From assembly GCA_042569595.1 (NCBI GenBank), contig JBHPHI010000008.1, positions 1-36,998 on the forward strand: DNA of 36,998 nucleotides, read 5' to 3'. The translations under genes and the position numbers were made by a program. Within the stretch, counting starts at the first letter, position 1; every line of letters begins with the position of its first letter. Positions 30,667 to 36,998 of the stretch are shown one piece after another. Under the pieces are notes generated by a model that saw nothing but the letters and a program-made list of their open reading frames with translations, was not told the DNA's origin and ran no database searches. Origin of the DNA: JBHPHI01 sp042569595 (lineage in GTDB: Bacteria; Patescibacteriota; Microgenomatia; UBA1400; 2-01-FULL-45-11).

Positions 30667-33600
30667 CTATTGTCCGACGCTTTCTGAGTATTCACCCTTC
30701 TGATCTTTTTCTGGGGGTGTGTTGGGTTTTTCGTCAGAGGCTTCCTCTTGGTCGCTACTTTGTGATTGATTTGTATCGTCTGAATTGTCCGATTGATCAT
30801 CATCGCTTGGATTGTCGCTTGTAGATTTTGGCTGCTCTTCTTCGACAACTTCCACAATATCTTCTTCCACAGCTTCTGTTGGACTTACGTCTAAACCTAA
30901 ACTGTTTAACTCTTTTACCAAAACCTTAAATGACTCTGGCACGGTGCTGTTTGGTATTTCTGTTCCTTTAACTATTGCTTCAAAAGCTTTTGATCTACCA
31001 ACAACGTCATCAGATTTTAGTGTGAGCATCTCCTGCAGAGTATGAGCTGCTTTATGAGCTTCTAATGCCCAGACTTCCATTTCTCCAAGACGCTGACCAC
31101 CCATTTGTGCTTTTCCTCCTAGGGGCTGTTGCGTAACTAAGGAGTATGGGCCTGTTGATCTAGCATGAGATTTATCTTCAACCATGTGGATGAGTTTTAG
31201 GATATAACCTATACCAACAACTGTTTTTTCCTTATAAGCTTCTCCTGTGCGTCCATCATATAATTGGGCTTTTCCTGAGACTGGAAGGTCTGCTTTTTTC
31301 AGCTCTTCAGTAATGTTGTCTTCATCAACTTCTTCGAAAACTGGGAGGGCAACTTTGTAGCCAAGCTTGTCGGCTGCCCAACCTAAATGAGCTTCTAAGA
31401 GCTGACCTAAGTTCATACGGGCTAGAACTGAAAGAGGGGAGATTATTAAATCTACAGGTGTTCCATCTTCCAAGTGAGGCATGTCTGCTGCTGGAACAAC
31501 CTTGCTGATAACACCCTTGTTTCCATGTCTTCCTGCCAGCTTGTCACCAACAGTGACCTTTCTAATCTGAGCAACCCTAACGGTAATTTCCATGTTTACT
31601 CCAGGATCAAGCTCGTCACCCTTGTCTCTGTCTAGAATTTTTACATCTATAACAGTTCCCCATTCGCCGTGAGGCATTCTTAAGCTTGTGTCTCTGACTT
31701 CTCTAGCTTTTTCACCAAAGATTGCTCTTAACAGCCTTTCTTCTGCTGTAAGTTCCGTCTCTCCTTTTGGAGCGATTTTTCCAACAAGAATGTCGTTTGG
31801 TCCAACTTCTGACCCTGTAACAACAACTCCGTCTTCTGCAAGATTTCTTAAATCTTTATCTCCAATGTTTGGAATATCTCTTGTGAGCTCCTCAGGGCCT
31901 AGTTTTGTATCCATAACCTGAGCCTTGTATTCATTGATGTGAATAGAGGTTAGGCAGTCATCTTTTACTAGTCGATCTGAAATAATAATGGCGTCTTCAT
32001 AACCCAAACCATCAAATGATGCATATGCAACAGTAACATTTTGACCGAGAGCTAATTCTCCCATTTCGGCTGCTGGGCCATCGATAATTAGATCGCCTTT
32101 TTTAATTTTGTCTCCAACCGAAACAACAGGGTTTTGGGAGTAGCATGTTGATTGAGAAGTTCTTTCAAATTTTTGAACGGTATATATAGCTTTGCTGCCT
32201 TCAAAAGTGATGTACTCTGATTCTTGAACTCTTTGATCGTCTTTAAGTGTTTTTGCATCTTTGGCACTCATTTTGATTACTACTCTATCTGCATCAACAT
32301 ATTCGACAACACCACCACCTAATGCGTTTATTGCTCTCTCCATTGAAGAGGCAATGCTTGTTTCCATTCCTGTTCCGACTGTAGGTGATTGAGGCTTTAT
32401 TAATGGAACTGCCTGACATTGCATGTGAGTGCCCATAAGAGCACGGTTGGCTTCGTCGTGGCTGATAAAAGGAATTAGAGAAGCACTGCTTCCAACAACC
32501 TGTCTTGGAACAACGTCAATGTACTCGACTTGTTCTACTGGTGCTTCTAAAAATTCACCTTGATATCTAACAGGAACCCATTCATCAGTGATGAATCCAT
32601 TTTTATCGATATTAACTTCTGCTTCAGTGATGTAATTATCTTCCTCTTCATCTGCAGATATATAAACAACCTCGTCGGTTACTCTAATTTTGGTCGTATT
32701 GCCTTTGGTGATTTTTTCTACTTTTCGGTATGGAGCCTCAAGAAATCCATAATCATTTACTTTTGCATAAAGTGCTAAATAAGTAACAAGGCCGATGTTT
32801 GGACCTTCTGGAGATCTAACTGGGCAAATTCTTGAATATTGAGAGGCATTAATGTCTCTCATAGAAAAGCTTGCTCTTTCTCTTGTAACTCCACCAGTTC
32901 CCATAACTGACAGCCTTCTTATGTTGTCTATTTCTGATAATGGGTTGGTTTGGTCTAATATGGTTGAAAGTCTGTTTCTTCTGAAGAATTCTGAAATTGT
33001 AGCAATAACTGGTCTAGCGTTTACTAAGCTACTTGGAGTAATAAGTTCGTCAGTTTTGGTTAGAGACATTTTTTCTCTAATTGATCTTTCAAGTCTTAAG
33101 AGCCCGACTCTAAAGGCTGAAATTGCAACTAATTCTCCAACACTTCTAACTCTTCTATTGCTTAAGTGGTCAATGTCGTCTACCTTCCCTTGTCCATTTT
33201 GCAAACCAATTAAATATTTAAAGGTTGCAAGAATATCTTCTGGAGTAAGCACTCTGTTTTCTTTGGTATTTTCAATTTCTACACCAAGCTTTCTATTAAG
33301 CTTGTATCTTCCTACTTTATCTAAGTCATATCTTCTTGGATCAAAAAACATTTGAAAAACTAGTTCTTGAGCATTTTCAAGCAAAGCTGGTTCTCCAGGC
33401 CTCATTTTTTGATAAATTTCAATTAAGGCTTCTTCTCTAGTTTTGGTTGGATCTTTTTCGATGGTTGCTTGAATATAGTCGTGATCTTCGTCGGTGTTGA
33501 ACTCTTTTAGAACTTCTCTTATTTCGTCGTCTGTAGCAAAACCAATAGCTCTTAAGAGAGTGGAGCCAATAATTTTTCTGTGTCTGTCGATTTTAACTGA

Positions 33601-34122
33601 AATAACGTCATTTTTTGCCACCTGAATTTCAAGCCATGACCCCCTAATGGGCCTAAGTTCTGCTTGATATAACATTCTTCCGGTTGTTCTTTCGATCGAC
33701 CCTGAGAAAAATACTCCTGGAGAACGAACTAGCTGATTTACAACTGCTCTTTCAATTCCATTGATTATGAAGGTTCCCTGAGTGGTCATTTTGGGAATAT
33801 CTCCCATGAACACTTCTTGGGTAGTGGATTCGCCGGTAATTTTATTTGTAAGAGTAGTCTCAACTCTTAATGCCATTTCGTATGAAAGCCCTTTTTGTTT
33901 TGCAATAGCTGGTGTGTATTTTGGTGGGTCAAATGTGTAGTCTCCAAACTTAAGTTCCCAGTTCTTTCCTGTAAAGTCCTGGATGGGGTTTATTTCAACA
34001 AATGCTTCTTTTATTCGATTCTCTAGAAATGTGTTGTATGAGTCTATTTGGATTGCGATAAGATCTAGCTCTGGAAGTGGTAAGTTTGTTTTTCCCCAAT
34101 ATTGTCTTTTGTTTGAAGCCAT
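30667..34122 (-). CDS. rpoB: RNA polymerase subunit beta with acidic tail
   Basis: 1151 aa. All core regions can be followed, such as RSPGVFFSG, the rifamycin-pocket cluster (384-405), CPVRSPEGPNIGL, GRHGNKGVISKV and GGQRLGEMEVWALEAHKAAHTLQEML. In the pocket, positions equivalent to E. coli Q513 and H526 are Thr387 and Asn400. After the normal end (SLGLDV) there is a ~72-residue tail (1080-1151) rich in Asp, Glu, Ser, Gln and Asn. The gene starts a two-gene rpoBC unit with a ~210-nt leader that holds two terminator-like hairpins. rplJ/rplL are not upstream. Confidence 0.98.
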   Translation of the reverse strand: MASNKRQYWGKTNLPLPELDLIAIQIDSYNTFLENRIKEAFVEINPIQDFTGKNWELKFGDYTFDPPKYTPAIAKQKGLSYEMALRVETTLTNKITGESTTQEVFMGDIPKMTTQGTFIINGIERAVVNQLVRSPGVFFSGSIERTTGRMLYQAELRPIRGSWLEIQVAKNDVISVKIDRHRKIIGSTLLRAIGFATDDEIREVLKEFNTDEDHDYIQATIEKDPTKTREEALIEIYQKMRPGEPALLENAQELVFQMFFDPRRYDLDKVGRYKLNRKLGVEIENTKENRVLTPEDILATFKYLIGLQNGQGKVDDIDHLSNRRVRSVGELVAISAFRVGLLRLERSIREKMSLTKTDELITPSSLVNARPVIATISEFFRRNRLSTILDQTNPLSEIDNIRRLSVMGTGGVTRERASFSMRDINASQYSRICPVRSPEGPNIGLVTYLALYAKVNDYGFLEAPYRKVEKITKGNTTKIRVTDEVVYISADEEEDNYITEAEVNIDKNGFITDEWVPVRYQGEFLEAPVEQVEYIDVVPRQVVGSSASLIPFISHDEANRALMGTHMQCQAVPLIKPQSPTVGTGMETSIASSMERAINALGGGVVEYVDADRVVIKMSAKDAKTLKDDQRVQESEYITFEGSKAIYTVQKFERTSQSTCYSQNPVVSVGDKIKKGDLIIDGPAAEMGELALGQNVTVAYASFDGLGYEDAIIISDRLVKDDCLTSIHINEYKAQVMDTKLGPEELTRDIPNIGDKDLRNLAEDGVVVTGSEVGPNDILVGKIAPKGETELTAEERLLRAIFGEKAREVRDTSLRMPHGEWGTVIDVKILDRDKGDELDPGVNMEITVRVAQIRKVTVGDKLAGRHGNKGVISKVVPAADMPHLEDGTPVDLIISPLSVLARMNLGQLLEAHLGWAADKLGYKVALPVFEEVDEDNITEELKKADLPVSGKAQLYDGRTGEAYKEKTVVGIGYILKLIHMVEDKSHARSTGPYSLVTQQPLGGKAQMGGQRLGEMEVWALEAHKAAHTLQEMLTLKSDDVVGRSKAFEAIVKGTEIPNSTVPESFKVLVKELNSLGLDVSPTEAVEEDIVEVVEEEQPKSTSDNPSDDDQSDNSDDTNQSQSSDQEEASDEKPNTPPEKDQKGEYSESVGQ

Positions 34123-34166
34123 AGTGTCCTCTTTTAAATACTTACTATCTACTTATGGGGAATAAC

Positions 34167-34189
34167 AAAAATCGGGCAGCTTTGTGCCC
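34167..34189 (-). terminator. Second terminator-like hairpin in the rpoB leader
   Basis: GGGCA-n6-TGCCC (34174-34189) followed in the transcript by GATTTTTG. The flanking AAAAAT/ATTTTT can lengthen the stem across a small internal loop. It ends ~45 nt before the rpoB ATG. The stem is short, so weaker than the first one. Confidence 0.45.
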
Positions 34190-34285
34190 TAATTTTTATT
34201 TATGATTTATGAGTTGAGAGTAGACAATTTTCCCCAGAACTGAATTTTTTATTCTTAACGCTTCTGACTAATGGCAGTAGGCCAG

Positions 34286-34325
34286 AAAAAAACCAAGAAG
34301 GCCGTACAAAAAGTACGTCCTCTTG
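34286..34325 (-). terminator. Promoter-proximal attenuator-like hairpin in the rpoB leader
   Basis: The arms at 34313-34325 and 34294-34307 pair over about 12 of 14 positions (one bulge, one mismatch) round a T5 loop, and seven T follow after GG (34286-34292). It starts ~10 nt after the predicted transcription start, so most transcripts could stop after roughly 50 nt. The flanking GGCC stretches (34300-34303 and 34280-34283) could pair as an alternative. Confidence 0.7.
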
Positions 34326-34340
34326 TGTGACGCTGATAGT

Positions 34341-34369
34341 ATGTTAACAACAATGCCTATTATTGTCAA
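34341..34369 (-). promoter_or_regulatory. Predicted sigma70-type promoter of rpoBC
   Basis: Minus-strand TTGACA (34364-34369, perfect) and TAACAT (34341-34346, 4 of 6) with a 17-nt spacer. The -35 starts 4 nt after the mltG stop. The spacer begins and ends with the inverted repeat ACAAT-n7-ATTGT (beginning in the -35). Start near 34334; leader ~210 nt. Confidence 0.65.
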
Positions 34370-34373
34370 CTAC

Positions 34374-35378
34374 TCACCTCAGATAAGTATTCACGTTTGA
34401 ATTGTGCTCTTCTATTGAGGTGGCGTAATGCATGTTTCCCTTAGTGTCCGTTATATAGAAGAGGTAATCGTTTGGATTGGGGTATATGGCGGCCTGGATA
34501 CTGTCAAGTGAAGGCGAACAGATAGGTCCTGGCGGAAAACCAGTCACTTGATAAGTGTTGTATGGGCTGTTAATTTTCTTGTCTACTGCAAGTGGAGGAG
34601 CCCACCAATCTTGGTGAATTTTGTTAAATCCTTTGGCATATTGCATGGTTGCGTCAATTTGAAGAGCCATGCCAATTTCTAGTCTGTTGTCTATAATTGC
34701 TGAAACCATTTTTCTTGCACTAGAAGTTTTGGCTTCTCTTTCAATAAGTGAGGCTTTTGTAAGAATTTGGCCTAGAGTACTTCCTTTTGCGGTGATGTCT
34801 GCTTTCATTTTTTTAGTGAGCTTTTGATCGAGGGTGGTCGTTAACATTGAGGCTACCTCTGCCTCAGTAATTGAAACGGGGAAAAGATATGTGTCTGGAA
34901 ATAACATACCTTCTTTATTTGTTGTTTCTGCAAGAAATACTTGCTGGCTAAAATCTACTCCGTACTCTGAAAATGATTTTTGCAAACTGTCAGCTATTTC
35001 TTCTCTTCTCATTCCCTCAATTACAGTAATCCAAATATCCTGCCTTCCACTCGTTAATGCAAATGCAATTTCTTCTACAGACATGCTTGGCGACAAACTA
35101 AAGCTTCCTGCTTGAATTTTTTTAGCTATTCCTTCTTTCATAACTAAAAATTTGAAAATTGGTTGGGATTTAATTAGGTTTTTTTCTTTTAAATTTGTTC
35201 CGATGGAATCGATTGTTTCTCCCTTTCTTATTATGAATGAGGTTGTTGTTTTGTCGTCTGAAACTGGTTTGGAATTATGAAAGATCCAAAATCCTCCGGA
35301 TAAAAAAGCCACAAAAATAATAAAAAATATTTTTACAATAAACGAAGCTGTCTGTTTTTTCTTTGGGGACCTTCTCAT
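34374..35378 (-). CDS. mltG: Endolytic murein transglycosylase MltG (YceG)
   Basis: 334 aa. A single N-terminal membrane helix (~12-34) follows a basic start. Then a LysM-like region (FIIRKGETIDSIGTNL) and the catalytic YceG domain: EGMLFPDTYLFP (~156-167), ASLIEREA with the catalytic Glu213, and the C-terminal YQVTGFPPGPICSPSLDSIQAAIYP and EEHN motifs. MltG cuts nascent peptidoglycan strands and so sets glycan length. It starts 5 nt after the zinc-ribbon gene and ends 4 nt before the rpoB promoter. It shows that the cell makes peptidoglycan. Confidence 0.94.
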   Translation of the reverse strand: MRRSPKKKQTASFIVKIFFIIFVAFLSGGFWIFHNSKPVSDDKTTTSFIIRKGETIDSIGTNLKEKNLIKSQPIFKFLVMKEGIAKKIQAGSFSLSPSMSVEEIAFALTSGRQDIWITVIEGMRREEIADSLQKSFSEYGVDFSQQVFLAETTNKEGMLFPDTYLFPVSITEAEVASMLTTTLDQKLTKKMKADITAKGSTLGQILTKASLIEREAKTSSARKMVSAIIDNRLEIGMALQIDATMQYAKGFNKIHQDWWAPPLAVDKKINSPYNTYQVTGFPPGPICSPSLDSIQAAIYPNPNDYLFYITDTKGNMHYATSIEEHNSNVNTYLR

Positions 35379-35383
35379 TAAAT

Positions 35384-35581
35384 CTAAACTTCTTCGAAAA
35401 GAGCTCTTCTGTACTTCTTCCCTTTTTCGAGTATAAAAATTCTACCGCATTTACAGACTACTTTATGGTTTCTATTTTTTCTTTTTGTTTTTTCACCTTT
35501 TGAAAGTGGTGTTCCGCACCCCACGCACTGACCTTTTGACAATAACCACGCTTGGACTGGTGCAATAATGTTTTTAAACAT
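35384..35581 (-). CDS. Small zinc-ribbon protein
   Basis: 65 aa. Four cysteines in a CxxC...CxC arrangement (C19, C22, C43, C45) with basic residues between (SKGEKTKRKNRNHK), so a small zinc ribbon that may bind nucleic acid or protein. The first 18 residues are hydrophobic and amphipathic. Preceded by an AGAGGT ribosome site and a strong promoter. It is in an operon with mltG. I do not recognise a named family. Confidence 0.65.
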   Translation of the reverse strand: MFKNIIAPVQAWLLSKGQCVGCGTPLSKGEKTKRKNRNHKVVCKCGRIFILEKGKKYRRALFEEV

Positions 35582-35611
35582 GTTTTTTACCTCTTTATTG
35601 ATTGTATCGCA

Positions 35612-35640
35612 ATTGTAGCAACCATGTGCTTGGTTGACAA
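35612..35640 (-). promoter_or_regulatory. Predicted sigma70-type promoter of the zinc-ribbon/mltG operon
   Basis: Minus-strand TTGTCA (35635-35640) and TACAAT (35612-35617), both 5 of 6, with a 17-nt spacer. The -35 starts 5 nt after the ruvX stop. An inverted repeat CAACCA-n6-TGGTTG overlaps the -35 and the spacer. Confidence 0.65.
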
Positions 35641-35645
35641 ATTGA

Positions 35646-36029
35646 TTAGAAAATATTGTTTTCGTCGATATAATCCTGAAGAATTAAAGCTGCTGCAAAA
35701 TGATCAATTGAACCTTTGATTTTCTTCTTGTTGGTGATTAGAAGTTTTTCCTTTACCTCATATGAAGAGAGAGTTTCATCTTGGGTGTGGATAGGTAAAT
35801 TAATTTCTCCTTCCAACTCTTCGATGTATCTTTTTGTGTTTTCTAGCGTCTCTCCTTCACTGACTCCCACAACAATATCTGATATATCGTGACTTTCTAT
35901 GAGTTTAATTATTGTTTTGATTGATTTATCTGCTGGAACTGTTCTTAGTGGGTCAGCAATTTTTGAATCTGCAATTGCAATACCTACTCTTGATTGTCCA
36001 TAATCAATTCCTAATATTTTTTTTGTCAT
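35646..36029 (-). CDS. ruvX: Putative Holliday junction resolvase / pre-16S rRNA nuclease (YqgF)
   Basis: 127 aa with the start at the ATG at 36029 (MTKKILGIDYGQSRVGIAIAD); the frame is open to 36080 but that would add 17 unusual residues and overlap the sortase gene. RNase H-like fold: GIDYG with the first catalytic Asp, DIVVGVSEGE, the second acidic site in DETLSS (usually DERLST) and IDHFAAALILQDYI with the third Asp. In E. coli it matures 16S rRNA 5' ends. A TGATAAAAT extended -10 box puts the transcript start 1 nt before the ATG, which supports this start and a leaderless mRNA. Confidence 0.9.
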   Translation of the reverse strand: MTKKILGIDYGQSRVGIAIADSKIADPLRTVPADKSIKTIIKLIESHDISDIVVGVSEGETLENTKRYIEELEGEINLPIHTQDETLSSYEVKEKLLITNKKKIKGSIDHFAAALILQDYIDENNIF

Positions 36030-36036
36030 GTGTGAG

Positions 36037-36045
36037 ATTTTATCA
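36037..36045 (-). promoter_or_regulatory. Extended -10 box giving a leaderless ruvX mRNA
   Basis: Minus-strand TGATAAAAT: TGn extension plus TAAAAT (36037-36042). The start is predicted at ~36030, one nt before the ruvX ATG. It overlaps the sequence just after the sortase stop codon (36052). Confidence 0.45.
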
Positions 36046-36051
36046 CTTTTT

Positions 36052-36882
36052 TTAGTAAATTGAGTCAAGCTCCGCAACAATAACCCCCCTTCTAAGATAA
36101 GTTCCTTCTGGGGTGCAAGTAATTAGTTTTAACTCTCTATTGTTTAGCCTTTGTTGAAGTATAAAAACGTCCTCTGGCTGAACCTCCACCCTTTCTTTCA
36201 CTTTGTAGGTGTATTTGATTCCATCATAATCTATAAAAATTTCATCCTCTTCTTTTAAAGTCATAATTTTACTAAAAATGCTATCGTATCTATCTTTGTT
36301 TGATTTTTGTGGAGCATAGAATTGCCTTAAAATTGAATGGCCAAAAATTACAGGAGATCCGAGCTGTCCTGGGAGAGAAGTTCCAGGGAAATGAATTAAG
36401 CTTTGGTTTAGGCTTTCCCCGCCAATAATTACTTCTGCATCTTCTACATCTACTTTTGGTATAGAAAGCGTATATTTGCTGACTCCGTATTTTAGATCAG
36501 TGGTAAAGTTCGCTGTTGGGAACCAATTTTGAGCTTTGGTGTAGTCTACCTGACTACCTAAAACTTGCTCCGCTTGAGAGTCGGATTGGGCTATTTGAGT
36601 GTCTCTGGTGTTGGGGATTGTTTGAATGTGAGCAAAATCTTGAAGTGGAGAAATTATTGGCTCTCTTTTAATTTGAGGGGAAATAATTAGCTCATGAGAA
36701 ATTATTGGCCAAGCAACATTTGCAATTAAAATGCTTCCTAAGGTAATTAGGATTGGGGGAAACAGCTTTTTAAAGTTTTTTGGATTCCTGGGTTTTTGAG
36801 GAATTTTTTTCTCTTCAAATTCTGGAGTTTGTTGTGGGTAAATGTCCTCAGTTGGTGGTGCTTTAACGTATCGATACAACAT
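36052..36882 (-). CDS. Sortase (membrane transpeptidase)
   Basis: 276 aa. Cytoplasmic basic/Pro-rich N-terminus, a membrane helix at ~41-62, a linker (~63-130) and a sortase domain (~135-276). Catalytic triad: His182 in VIFGHSI, Cys256 in LITCTPEGTYLRRG, Arg264 or Arg265. Sortases join surface proteins to the cell wall or to pilins by cutting an LPxTG-like signal. The TCTPxGT...R pattern is closest to class C/D-type enzymes, but I would not fix the class. No sorting signal is seen in the window. No Shine-Dalgarno before the ATG. Confidence 0.92.
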   Translation of the reverse strand: MLYRYVKAPPTEDIYPQQTPEFEEKKIPQKPRNPKNFKKLFPPILITLGSILIANVAWPIISHELIISPQIKREPIISPLQDFAHIQTIPNTRDTQIAQSDSQAEQVLGSQVDYTKAQNWFPTANFTTDLKYGVSKYTLSIPKVDVEDAEVIIGGESLNQSLIHFPGTSLPGQLGSPVIFGHSILRQFYAPQKSNKDRYDSIFSKIMTLKEEDEIFIDYDGIKYTYKVKERVEVQPEDVFILQQRLNNRELKLITCTPEGTYLRRGVIVAELDSIY

Positions 36883-36892
36883 AATGAAGGAG

Positions 36893-36998
36893 TTATTCTT
36901 CTAATTGTATGTTTATTGTGATGTTTTCTGCTTTTCTTGGAAAAGTCTGAAGTTTTGAAGGTAGACTGACATTAAACTTTGTTTCTACCTTTGAAAAA
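36893..36998 (-). CDS. C-terminal end of an unidentified protein (partial)
   Basis: 34 codons and a TAA at 36893-36895, entering from the right edge. The residues (KVETKFNVSLPSKLQ ... ENITINIQLEE) look like alternating beta strands of an extracellular or Ig-like/YbbR-like domain, but this is too short to name. It ends 10 nt before the sortase start, so the genes are probably co-transcribed. Confidence 0.45.
   Translation of the reverse strand, partial: FSKVETKFNVSLPSKLQTFPRKAENITINIQLEE

Noticed and set aside
32852..33355. Long plus-strand open frame (167 codons) opposite rpoB
   Set aside because: Lies wholly antisense to conserved rpoB sequence; Ser/Leu-rich product typical of a reverse-complement shadow, no ribosome site and no recognisable domain.
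36030..36080. Longer ruvX start at 36080
   Set aside because: It would overlap the sortase 3' end and add 17 residues not seen in the family; the extended -10 box fits the ATG at 36029.
1..36998. Alternative genetic code with UGA read as glycine
   Set aside because: UGA ends alaS and mltG at the expected family ends, and no gene needs read-through at UGA.
1..36998. CRISPR arrays, IS elements, prophage or attachment sites
   Set aside because: No spaced direct repeats, transposase or integrase motifs or phage genes were seen; the content is core chromosomal.

Overview
The window (about 37 kb, A+T-rich to the eye; I did not compute the composition) looks like a chromosomal core segment of a Candidate Phyla Radiation / Patescibacteria genome, most likely Microgenomates-like. 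The reasons are very tight gene packing, nearly everything on the minus strand, shortened housekeeping proteins (AlaRS without C-Ala domain, IF-2 without N-terminal domains, a Lon-like ATPase without protease), Lys/Glu-rich or acidic tails on ribosomal proteins and RNA polymerase, and a Gram-positive-like envelope set (sortase, MltG, RodZ-like protein). UGA ends several genes (alaS, mltG), so the UGA-Gly code of Gracilibacteria/Absconditabacteria does not apply. The placement is my inference; no database was searched. I see no rRNA, tRNA, CRISPR array, IS element or prophage.

Layout, left to right. 1-4.1 kb: end fragment of an actin-like ATPase gene, alaS, three small membrane proteins and a RodZ-like protein. 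4.1-11.7 kb: ftsK, RNase J, protease-less Lon-like ATPase, pnp, rpsO, i.e. chromosome segregation plus an RNA-decay cluster. 11.8-12.5 kb: plus-strand gpmA. 12.5-16.4 kb: nusA-infB followed by a DHH-family protein that has lost its catalytic residues; rbfA is absent. 16.4-19.3 kb: PH-like membrane protein, plus-strand 2H phosphoesterase, CoA-binding protein, J-domain protein, DUF6941-like protein. 19.4-34.1 kb: one long informational block, transcribed rpoB-rpoC, then rpsL-rpsG-fusA-tuf, then rpsJ-rplC-rplD-rplW-rplB; the S10 cluster stops after rplB. 34.4-37 kb: mltG, a zinc-ribbon protein, ruvX, sortase and the end of an unknown gene.

How it works together: the window holds most of the core transcription machinery (RpoB, RpoC, NusA), translation factors (IF-2, EF-Tu, EF-G) and RNA turnover enzymes (RNase J, PNPase). 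The most interesting signal is in the short gaps between these genes. The leaders of nusA, rpoBC and rpsL each show a recognisable sigma70-type promoter followed by an intrinsic-terminator-like hairpin before the start codon, and rplC has a terminator-like hairpin inside an 11-codon leader ORF. The nusA leader also has a possible antiterminator pairing. Because NusA stimulates hairpin-dependent pausing and termination, these leaders could form a NusA-coupled feedback circuit over the gene-expression machinery. That is a hypothesis from sequence only. Promoters also sit unusually tightly: in four places the -35 box starts 4-5 nt after the preceding stop codon, and several genes have a -10 box placed so that the mRNA would be leaderless. 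No gap longer than 300 nt lacks a gene; the longest, 34123-34373, is the rpoB leader.
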